From: JAJPKK01 sp963747835
GTDB taxonomy: Bacteria; Pseudomonadota; Alphaproteobacteria; Rhizobiales; Xanthobacteraceae
DNA: 64,000 nucleotides
Direction of reading: 5' to 3'
NCBI GenBank assembly: GCA_963747835.1
Contig: CAVVGO010000006.1
Location: 1,054,001 to 1,118,000, forward strand
The notes beneath the pieces are model-generated. The model made no database searches. It was not told the origin of the DNA and saw only the letters and a list, made by a program, of their open reading frames with translations. Numbering within the stretch: the stretch's first letter is position 1; each line of letters begins with the position of its first letter. The translations under genes and the position numbers were made by a program. Shown piece by piece: positions 1 through 7,588 of this stretch.

Positions 1-850
1 CGCATCCGGCGCCTTGGTGCTGGTCTCGTATTTCTTCGACATGGCGAGGAACGCATCGGCGGCATCACGATAAGCCTGATGCTGAAACAGGCTCTCGCCC
101 AGCCAAAACTGCGCCTCGCTTGCCAAACGGTCGGACGGATACCGCTTGATGAAATCGCGAAACGTATCCTCCGCAAGCGTGTAGTCCTTGCGCAGCAGAT
201 ACCCGTAGCCGAGATCGAAACTGTCGCGCGGCGACGATGATGGCGGCAGGGTCGCCACCATGGCGGGTGCATTGGGATTGCGCGGCGGCGGGGCGCCGGG
301 TGGCCCAGGCCGAACCGCGGAATTCGGAAGGCGCCGCCATGGTGCCGAGGTCGAGCGGTGCGCCGACCGGGCGAGGCTCTTCCGCCATGATCACCGGCGT
401 GCCACCGTCGTTGCGGGCCGTATTGGTAGAGAGCGAGCCGAGCACGCGGGGGGCTCCGGGCGAACCCGGATGCTCCGCCGGATCGAACGCATCGGAACGC
501 CGGCCGGACGATGACGTCGCGACGGCGGGAGCCACGACTGTCGTGGCGGCCACCGGGGGCGGCGGCGCGGTGGCATTCGCGGAAGGACGCGGCGCCGGTG
601 CGCGCGATCCGCGGGAGCCGAGTTCTTGGAACCGGTAGTCGTAATCTTCCTGCATGCGCTTGAGGGCAGCCTCAAGCTGCTGGTTGCGGAACTGCGCCTG
701 CTCGATCATTCCGGTAAGCTGGCGCACTTGGTTTTCGAGCTGGTCGATCCGCACCAGGAGGTCCGCCCCGGACGTTTGGGCGAGGGCGACGGAGCCGCGA
801 CCGCAAATGAGGCAGGCGGCCGCAAAGACGGCAAAGGCGAGACGGTTCAT
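1..850 (-). CDS. cpoB: Tol-Pal system protein CpoB/YbgF, partial and frameshifted
   Basis: Periplasmic protein that links Tol-Pal to peptidoglycan synthesis. The ATG at 850 opens a signal peptide (MNRLAFAVFAAACLICG, cleaved near ALAQ), followed by a coiled-coil stretch (LLVRIDQLENQVRQL) and a Pro/Ala-rich linker. The TPR part (YGYLLRKDYTLAEDTFRDF, then FWLGESLFQHQAYRDAADAF) is read in a different frame from about 310-325 down to base 1. The gene is therefore frameshifted in the linker and also runs off the window. It is the last gene of the minus-strand tolQRAB-pal cluster, 181 bp after pal. Family identity is clear. The frameshift lies in a GC-rich repetitive linker and could be an assembly error. 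Confidence 0.85.
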
Positions 851-953
851 TAGCGTTCGCAACGTGGATTGGGGAGAACGAAGCCCAGAACAATAGCCCC
901 AGCTGCGTCGAAATTGTGACTGCCGCCAACCGTGGCGAGCACCGCGGCAAACC

Positions 954-983
954 CCGACCGGCGCCCGTACGGGCGCCGGTCGG
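954..983. repeat. 30-bp perfect palindrome between pal and cpoB
   Basis: The 15-base half CCGACCGGCGCCCGT is followed directly by its exact reverse complement. As RNA on the minus strand it would form a very stable hairpin between the pal stop (1032) and the cpoB start (850). It is followed by GGGGTTTG, with only three T, so it is at best a weak terminator. It may instead be an mRNA-stabilising hairpin that sets pal and cpoB at different levels. Confidence 0.7.
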
Positions 984-1031
984 CCCTCCCCCATAGCCCG
1001 TAAAATACGACCAAGAAAACCAGGAGTAAAA

Positions 1032-1523
1032 TCAGGAGCTTGCATTAAGCACGGTGACGGCACGCCGGTTCTGCGACCAGCATGAGATGTCGTTGCATAC
1101 CGCAACCGGACGCTCCTTGCCGTAGGAGATCGTACGCATACGGGCCGGGTCGATGCCCCGCGAGGCGAGATAGTCGCGCACCGACTGGGCACGGCGTGCC
1201 CCCAACGCGATGTTGTATTCGCGGGTGCCGCGCTCGTCGGCATGGCCTTCGACGGTGAAGGAATAGCGGTTGTAGGTCGACAGCCATTGCGCCTGCTTGT
1301 CGAGCGTGCCGCGCCCTTGCGGAGTCAGATCCGTCTGATCGGATTCGAAAAATACGCGGTCGCCGACATTGACGACGAAGTCCTGCTGGCTACCGGGCGC
1401 GGCGGCGCCCGCAAGCCCGGCCTGCAGGTCGCCGGCCTTATTGGCGCAAGCCGTAATGGCCAGCGCCGCCATGAAGACGGCGGCGATCCTGACGCAACGA
1501 ACAAGGCGCATGACCTTCGGCAT
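1032..1523 (-). CDS. pal: Peptidoglycan-associated lipoprotein Pal
   Basis: Outer-membrane lipoprotein that binds peptidoglycan and TolB. The start at 1523 is chosen because AAGGAG lies 7 nt upstream. The N-terminus is a lipoprotein signal ending in a lipobox (ALAITAC), so the mature protein would begin at that Cys. The OmpA-like domain shows the typical order: FFESDQTDLTP, then TVEGHADERGTREYNIALG, RRAQSVRDYLASRGI and SYGKERPV. At 163 residues it is of normal length. It is one of the few tol genes here with no frame disruption. It lies between tolB (244 bp upstream) and cpoB. Confidence 0.95.
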   Translation of the reverse strand: MPKVMRLVRCVRIAAVFMAALAITACANKAGDLQAGLAGAAAPGSQQDFVVNVGDRVFFESDQTDLTPQGRGTLDKQAQWLSTYNRYSFTVEGHADERGTREYNIALGARRAQSVRDYLASRGIDPARMRTISYGKERPVAVCNDISCWSQNRRAVTVLNASS

Positions 1524-1767
1524 GCGGTTACTCCTTATGAATGTCTGGCATGGCCCCACAGCCCCGAGCTCTGATCATGCCCCCGATTTAGCAGCGCGTT
1601 CGTTAAGCGAAGGTTCTATCAACCTTGACGCCACCTTGCTGCACCCCGGTAATCTCACCCCCAGCATCGAAACCATTTGGAATGGTTAATGAGGTGCTAA
1701 CGCGGCGACATCGGGGCCGCAACCGTAGAAATCATCGGACGCCACGATCGGTGCCGTGTGCACAGAA

Positions 1768-3164
1768 TTACGCCAATACCAGCAATGGTGACCATGCCGG
1801 ATCGGAAGCGAAGCTCGGTGTTGGCACCCGCTGCTCGTTGCGGCCGGTGATATCGACGCTGAACAGCGCCGGACCGGAATTACCGCCGGGATCGCGGAAG
1901 AACATCAGGACCCGGCCGTTCGGCGCAAAGGTCGGCCCCTCGTTGTGATAGCCCTCGGTGAGGATGCGCTCGCCCTGGCCATCGGGCCGCATGATTCCAA
2001 TGGCGAACTTACCCTGGGCCTGCTTGGTGAACGCGATCGTGTCGCCGCGCGGCGACCATACCGGCGTCGAATAGCTTCCTTCGCCGAAACTGATGCGCTG
2101 CGCCGGACCGCCGGTTGCCGCCATCACGTAGATCTGGGGCTTGCCGCCGCGATCGGATTCGAAGCAGATTCGCGTGCTGTCCGGCGAATAGCACGGCGCG
2201 GTATCGATTGACGGGGTGTCGGTGAGCCGCGTCGCTGCCCGGGACCGCAGGTCCATCACGAACAGGTTGGAGTTGCCGCCCTGCTGCAGGCTCATGATAA
2301 CGCGCTGGCTGTCCGGCGAGAACCGCGGCGAGAACGACATGTTCGGGAAATTGCCGACCACTTCCCGCTGCTGGGTTTCGGTGTTCAACAGGTAGACGCG
2401 CGGGTCACCCTGACCGAACGACATGTAGGTGATTTCCTGGCTCGACGGAGAGAAGCGCGGGGTGAGCACGAGGTCGGCGCCATTGGTGAGGTAGCGGACC
2501 CTGGCACCGTCCTGGTCCATGATGGCGAGACGCTTGATGCGCCGCTCCTTGGGGCCGGTCTCGTCCACGAACACGATGCGACTATCGAAATAGCCCGCTT
2601 CGCCGGTGAGGCGCTCGTAGATCGCATCGGAAATGATGTGGGCGATGCGGCGGAAGTTGTCCGGCGCGGCGAAATATTGGTTGCCGACGAGTTGCCCGGC
2701 GCCGAACACGTCATAGAGCCGGAACTCGGTCTTGAAGCGGCCGTCGGGCTGGCGGGTCACGCGGCCGGTGACCAGCGCCTGGGCGTTGATGGCGCGCCAG
2801 TCGGCATAGCGCGGCGCAACGTCGGTGTTGACGATCTTCTCGATGAACGCCGCCGGGTCGATCGGAGCAAACAATCCGCTGCGCTTGAGATTGGCGGTGA
2901 TGATCTGGGAAATGCCGCGCGCCAACTCGCCGTCCGGCGGACTGCCGGCGAGGAAATCCGGCAGCGCGATCGGCACCGGCTGCACGTTGCCCTGGTTGAG
3001 GTCGAAACGAAGCACGGCACCGGCCGACCCGCCACCCAATCCAACAAGCTACCCGCCGCGGCACCAAGCGCGAGCGCGCGACGGCGGTTTATCGGCAGAG
3101 CACCGGCCTTGCCGCCGCCACCGCCGATGCGACCGGAAGGATCCGGGCAAACTCGATTGTTCAT
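1768..3164 (-). CDS. tolB: Tol-Pal translocation protein TolB (frameshift near N-terminus)
   Basis: Periplasmic beta-propeller that contacts Pal and TolA. The main frame carries the N-terminal alpha/beta domain (FDLNQGNVQPVPIALPDF, then GISQIITANLKRSGLF) and repeated propeller blades (LTPRFSPSSQEITYMSF, SFSPRFSPDSQRVIMS, APCYSPDSTRICFESDRGG, TPVWSPRGDTIAFTK). The signal peptide (INRRRALALGAAAGSLL, twin-arginine-like) is in another frame starting with ATG at 3164, so one base is lost or gained near 3030-3060. Joined, the length fits the family (about 460 residues). It lies 41 bp downstream of tolA. Since TolB is normally conserved, a sequence error is the simplest explanation. Confidence 0.9.
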
Positions 3165-3205
3165 GGCAACATCGTCCTGGTCGTCTTTATCACATCGGCA
3201 ACATG

Positions 3206-4194
3206 TCATCCGGCCGAAATCAGCCGCGAAACATGTCGTTCGGGATCGAATTTGACTTCGACGTCGCGCCACGCCTCGTATTTGGAGGCGGGCAGCCGGA
3301 ACGGCTGGCAGCGGCGGACCGCACGCGTCGCGCTTTCGGCCGCGATCTGGAACAGCGCATGGGCGCCGTGATTGACCACCGTGGGCTCGCCCGAGACCGA
3401 GCCGTCGCGATTGAGCGCGAACTTCACGATGACAACGAGGTCCTTGGCCTCGGCGACGCCGACCGGCGGATTCCAGCAGCCCATGAGCTGAGCGCGAAGC
3501 GCGTCGATCTCGTTTTGCGACAGCTCCGGTGCATTGGCGGAAGGTGCTCCGAGCGAGGGCGTCGGATTGACCAGCGAGCCGGTAACGACCTGGCGCTGCG
3601 GCGCGCGCTTGTCGAGCAGTGCGGTCTGGATCCTGTCGATATCGAACTTGTTCTCTTCCTGCTTTTTGGCTTCCTCAAGCCGCTTCGCTTCTTCCCGCTT
3701 CTTTGCTTCCTCGCGCCTCTTCGCGTCTTCGCGCCTTCTCCTTTTCCTTCCTGGCCTCTTCCTTCTTCTTTGCTTCTTCCCTCTTGAGGGCTTCGGCGAT
3801 CGGATCGGGCTCGGGCTTCGGATCGGTCATGGCGGCGGCCGGAGCGGATTTCGGTTCCGCCGGCTTGACTTCGGGCGGCTTCGGCTCGGCCTGCTTGGGG
3901 CGGCGGCGCCGCGTCGGCGACCTTGATCTCCGGCTTGTCGGAGACTTTCGGTGCCGGGTTCGGGGCCACCTCTTTTGGCTCGCCGACCTTGTCGACCACC
4001 GGCAGCGGCTTGGCGACGGGTTTGGGCGCGGTCTTGGAGCCTTTCACCAGCTGGGAGAATTCGCGCTCCGAAATCACATCGGCCATGACGGATTCCATCG
4101 GCACCATGTCGAACGGCTTGGCGGAGTACGAATAGAGGCTGTACGCCAGCACGAGGCAGTGGCCGATCGCCGATATGGTGTAACCGGTTCGCAT
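3206..4194 (-). CDS. tolA: Cell envelope protein TolA (two frame disruptions)
   Basis: Inner-membrane protein that spans the periplasm and connects TolQR with TolB/Pal. One N-terminal membrane segment (TISAIGHCLVLAYSLYSY) is followed by a Pro/Lys-rich part, a long Glu/Lys/Arg/Ala helix and a C-terminal domain (MGCWNPPVGVAEAKDLVVIV to FDPERHVSRLISAG). The three parts lie in three frames. One shift is near 3895-3905, where a run of C codons appears one base short, and one is near 3730-3745 in the repetitive helix. The start at 4194 gives the usual alphaproteobacterial N-terminus. It sits 9 bp after tolR. Both shifts fall in low-complexity sequence, so they are probably not biological. Confidence 0.88.
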
Positions 4195-4203
4195 GCGTCA
4201 GAT

Positions 4204-4654
4204 TCAGCGCCCCTGCTCGACTTCCGTCACCAGGGCGACCCGACGGAACCCGGCCGACGACAACCGCCCCATCACCCGCATCACCGCACCGTAATCCAGT
4301 TTACGGTCTCCCCGCACGTAAATGCGCTCATCCAGGCCGCCGCGCGCTTCGGTTACCGCCTTAAGCTTGGCAACGAGTTCCTCTAGCGGAATCTCGGAGT
4401 TCTGCATGAATACCTTGCCTTGGGAATCGAGCGAAAGCGTCAACGGTTCGCGGTCCTGATCGAGAACTCTTGGCCTGGGTTTGCGGCAGGTCGATCGGCA
4501 CCCCAACGGTGAGCAGGGGTGCCGACACCATGAAGATGATCAGCAGCACCAGCATCACGTCCACCATAGGGGTGACGTTGATCTGGCTCATGACGGTGCG
4601 GCGATGGTGCCGCCGCCTGCCGACCGCAACTCCCGGACTTGCGCCGATTGCCAT
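4204..4654 (-). CDS. tolR: Proton channel subunit TolR (frameshift)
   Basis: ExbD/TolR-family protein that forms the proton-conducting motor with TolQ. The first frame gives the cytoplasmic RRRHHRRTVMSQINVTPMVD and the single membrane helix VMLVLLIIFMVSAPLLTVG, with the conserved membrane Asp of the VTPMVDVML motif. The periplasmic domain (EPLTLSLDSQGKVFMQNSEI to GFRRVALVTEVEQGR) is in a second frame that begins near 4466-4475. Joined, it is about 150 residues, normal for the family. It lies 12 bp downstream of tolQ and 9 bp upstream of tolA. Confidence 0.88.
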
Positions 4655-4666
4655 TTGCGTTCCCCG

Positions 4667-5359
4667 CTACACGCGCTCGTCGATCTGCCGCGACAATATG
4701 GCGGCAAATTCATCCGCGAACCCCTCCAGGCGTTGGGCCTGCCGGTTCACGTCGGAACTGAACTGATTATAGAAAATGGTCGCCGGTATGGCGGCCACAA
4801 GTCCGATGGCGGTCGCGAACAGAGCTTCCGCGATGCCCGGCGCCACCACCGCCAGGGAGGTGTTCTTCGAGGCGGCGATTGACTGGAAGCTCGTCATGAT
4901 GCCCCAAACGGTCCCGAACAGGCCGATGAACGGGCCGGCGGAACCGACCGTCGCGAGCACCAGCAGGTGCCGCTCGAGCCGCTCGACCTCCCGGGTGATG
5001 GTGACGTCCATCACCTTCTCGATGCGCATCTGCAGCCCCGCGAAGGACCGCGGCTGGCCCTCGAAGCTGCGTTTCCACTCGCGCATCGCGGCAACGAAAA
5101 GCGCCGCCATGGTGGTGTTCGGACGCGACGAGACGGTGCGGTAGAGATCCTCCAGCGATTGTCCGGACCAGAACGCCTGCTCGAACCGGTCCATCGCGGT
5201 GTTGCTGCGCCGGTACAGGATGAATTTGTCGACGGCGATCGCCCACACCCAGATCGAGCAGGCCAACAGCCCGACCATCACAGTTTTGACGATCCAATGC
5301 GCCTGCAGGAACAAAGTGAAGATCGACAGATCGGTCGGCGCCAGATCGGCGGGGTTCAT
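4667..5359 (-). CDS. tolQ: Proton channel subunit TolQ
   Basis: MotA/TolQ/ExbB-family inner-membrane protein. The start at 5359 (MNPADLAPTDLSIF) is preferred over an upstream in-frame ATG because AAAGGA lies 6 nt before it. Three membrane segments are seen: near residues 17-40 (IVKTVMVGLLACSIWVWAIA), near 130-155 (LATVGSAGPFIGLFGTVWGI) and near 170-195 (EALFATAIGLVAAIPATIFY). The GLFGTVWGIM and ALFATAIGLVAAIPA motifs are typical. At 230 residues it is complete. It is the first gene of the minus-strand tol cluster. Unlike the common arrangement, ybgC is not directly upstream. Confidence 0.95.
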   Translation of the reverse strand: MNPADLAPTDLSIFTLFLQAHWIVKTVMVGLLACSIWVWAIAVDKFILYRRSNTAMDRFEQAFWSGQSLEDLYRTVSSRPNTTMAALFVAAMREWKRSFEGQPRSFAGLQMRIEKVMDVTITREVERLERHLLVLATVGSAGPFIGLFGTVWGIMTSFQSIAASKNTSLAVVAPGIAEALFATAIGLVAAIPATIFYNQFSSDVNRQAQRLEGFADEFAAILSRQIDERV

Positions 5360-5668
5360 GGTGCGTCCTTTCGGCTCAGCGGCCATCCGCGACACGGCCA
5401 CCGGACCTCCGAAAACGCCGAACCGGACATCGCCCGATCCCGCCGGCCTTCCGGACGTTTACGTGAAATCCTTAAACCGCTGCCGTCGTTTACGAATTCC
5501 TCGCGAACCAAGTCCAGTCTTGAACGGATATGCCGATGATCGCACGAGCCATAACGCGGCATCCGTGGTTAACAATCGCTTACCGCAGTTGCAACAATGC
5601 TGTGATGCCGCAGGCTCATGAATCTTTTCCGGCGGGAAATGAGGGCGGGCGTCGGGGCGTCCATAGCG
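5360..5668. other. Intergenic stretch upstream of tolQ
   Basis: Roughly 310 bp with no convincing coding sequence. It should hold the promoter of the minus-strand tol cluster, since a terminator-like hairpin lies at its far end. I did not find a promoter clear enough to call. Confidence 0.5.
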
Positions 5669-5702
5669 AAGGGGCCACCCGCAAGCTGCGGATGGCCCCT
5701 TT
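5669..5702. terminator. Hairpin terminator between the DUF2852 gene and tolQ
   Basis: AAGGGGCCA-C-CCGC, loop AAGCT, GCGG-A-TGGCCCCTT: a long stem with a single A/C mismatch. It follows the minus-strand DUF2852 gene by about 37 bp. The T tract is short, but the stem is strong enough to separate this gene from the tol cluster. Confidence 0.65.
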
Positions 5703-5738
5703 TCACTGTGACGTTCGGTCGGCGTCAGGCTTGTCGCG

Positions 5739-6170
5739 TCAGGCTTGCGGCTGAGCCGGTTGTTCCGACGGCCGGTTACGGCGCTCCGCCATGAACTCGT
5801 CGAACTCGACCTTGTCCTTGGCATGACGCAGGCGATCGAGGAACTCACGGAACTCGCGCTGCTCGTCCTCGAGACGGCGCAGGGTTTCGGTGCGATACTC
5901 GTCGAAGGCGCGATTGCCGCTGGAGCGTTGATGACCCCACCGTTCGCTGCCGGGGCTTACTTTTCCGCGCATGCGGTCCATCTTCTCTTGCATGCGTTCC
6001 ATTTTGTGTTGCCAGCGGTCGGACCCGTAATGCGAACAACCCATTCTTCCGCTCCCGATGATGAAGGCAAGAGTTGCAAGTCCGAACGGCCACCAGACCG
6101 CGAAACCCAGGATCATAAGGGCGATCCAGGCGGGCTTTCCCAACTCGTCCAATTTTCCAACGATAGGCAT
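5739..6170 (-). CDS. DUF2852 domain membrane protein
   Basis: A 143-residue protein matching what I know of the DUF2852 family of Hyphomicrobiales. One membrane segment lies near residues 13-40 (AWIALMILGFAVWWPFGLAT), followed by a long charged, probably helical tail (RTETLRRLEDEQREFREFLD) and a Pro/Gln end. The function of the family is not known to me. The gene lies 119 bp downstream of the TetR gene on the same strand, and a near copy of the TetR operator-like sequence sits 47 bp upstream of its start. This suggests TetR control. A hairpin terminator follows the gene. Confidence 0.8.
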   Translation of the reverse strand: MPIVGKLDELGKPAWIALMILGFAVWWPFGLATLAFIIGSGRMGCSHYGSDRWQHKMERMQEKMDRMRGKVSPGSERWGHQRSSGNRAFDEYRTETLRRLEDEQREFREFLDRLRHAKDKVEFDEFMAERRNRPSEQPAQPQA

Positions 6171-6216
6171 GACGACCTCGCGATTTGTTAGGGGTCGGTA
6201 CGATCTTTGCGGGTGT

Positions 6217-6238
6217 GAATGTTAATCACATTTACATA
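6217..6238. promoter_or_regulatory. Operator-like site upstream of the DUF2852 gene
   Basis: On the minus strand the site reads ATGTAAATG-TGA-TTAACAT, against ATGTAAATG-GCT-TTTACAT at the tetR start. The two half-sites and their spacing are shared. Its position between tetR and DUF2852 suggests that the regulator also represses the second gene. Confidence 0.5.
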
Positions 6239-6289
6239 GATACGGCGCCCGGAAAAATTGTCAAGATGGGTTTGGGCGTTTCTGCCCGA

Positions 6290-6928
6290 TCAGCCGACGG
6301 CCGTGTCGCCAGCAAGCCCCAGCCCGCGGAGATAGACCAGGACGCCAGCCTCCAGCAGTTCCTCGGGCTGCATTGGCAGCTTGCGCCGGCCGGCGTCGCC
6401 GCGACCGAACAAGGCCGCGATGCCGTGCGCCAGCGCCCACACATGCAGCGCCACCATGAAGGCGGGCGGCCGGCTCTTCTCGGGAAGCTGGGCGACCAGC
6501 CGCTCCGACGCGGCCCTGATCACCGCGAAGGCGCGATCACCGGCGTCGCGCAGCTCCTGGTTCGAGTCGAACGCGATGCCGGCCTCGAACATCGATGAAT
6601 AATAGGCCGGCTCTGTGCGGGCGAAATTCAGGTATGCGCGCCCCATCCGCTCGAAGGCAGCGAACGGATCGGGCCGGCCATCGTCCCACGCGGCGGCGAG
6701 GGCCTGCTCGAACCTCTCGAAGCCGCGCAGCGCCACGTTGGCCAGCAATTCGTCGCGGTCTCGGAAATGCCGATAGGGCGCCGCAGGACTCACCCCGGCA
6801 AACCGTGCCGCCTCCGCGAAGGTGAAACCGGAGGGGCCCTTCTGGGCGATCAGGTCTAGAGCGGCACCGATCAGGGCCTCCTTGAGGTTGCCGTGGTGAT
6901 AGCCGCGCGGGGGATTCTTCCACATCAT
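6290..6928 (-). CDS. TetR/AcrR family transcriptional regulator
   Basis: A 212-residue DNA-binding repressor. The N-terminal helix-turn-helix spans about residues 15-60 (ALDLIAQKGPSGFTFAEAAR, then GVSPAAPYRHFRDRDELLA). The C-terminal ligand domain contains WALAHGIAALFG, typical of the WHG-type TetR C-terminal domain. It lies between the DUF2852 gene (same strand) and the divergent molybdenum hydroxylase genes. A perfect inverted repeat overlaps its start codon, which suggests self-repression. The ligand is unknown. ATG at 6928 and ATG at 6925 are adjacent and neither has a strong Shine-Dalgarno. Confidence 0.88.
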   Translation of the reverse strand: MMWKNPPRGYHHGNLKEALIGAALDLIAQKGPSGFTFAEAARFAGVSPAAPYRHFRDRDELLANVALRGFERFEQALAAAWDDGRPDPFAAFERMGRAYLNFARTEPAYYSSMFEAGIAFDSNQELRDAGDRAFAVIRAASERLVAQLPEKSRPPAFMVALHVWALAHGIAALFGRGDAGRRKLPMQPEELLEAGVLVYLRGLGLAGDTAVG

Positions 6929-6946
6929 GTAAATGGCTTTTACATG
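6926..6946. promoter_or_regulatory. Perfect inverted repeat, putative TetR operator
   Basis: CATGTAAA, spacer TGGCT, TTTACATG: 8-bp arms that match exactly. It overlaps the tetR start codon and lies about 180 bp upstream of the divergent hydroxylase small-subunit gene. Its symmetry is typical of TetR-type operators. A second, imperfect copy lies at 6217-6238. Confidence 0.6.
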
Positions 6947-7129
6947 GATTCGGAACCCGCGTCGATTCGCGGTGGCCTCTCAATCGACACCGCCACGATC
7001 GTCCGATCGGTCCGATCGGTGAAAATGCCCACCCCGCAATCTGTCTCGACGCGCGCCGATCTGATAGTCTGCGCTCCATATGCGACGCCGATATGCGGCG
7101 GTCTTGCATAATCAAGCGGGAGGACGGCA

Positions 7130-7585
<456 letters not shown>

Positions 7586-7588
7586 GCC

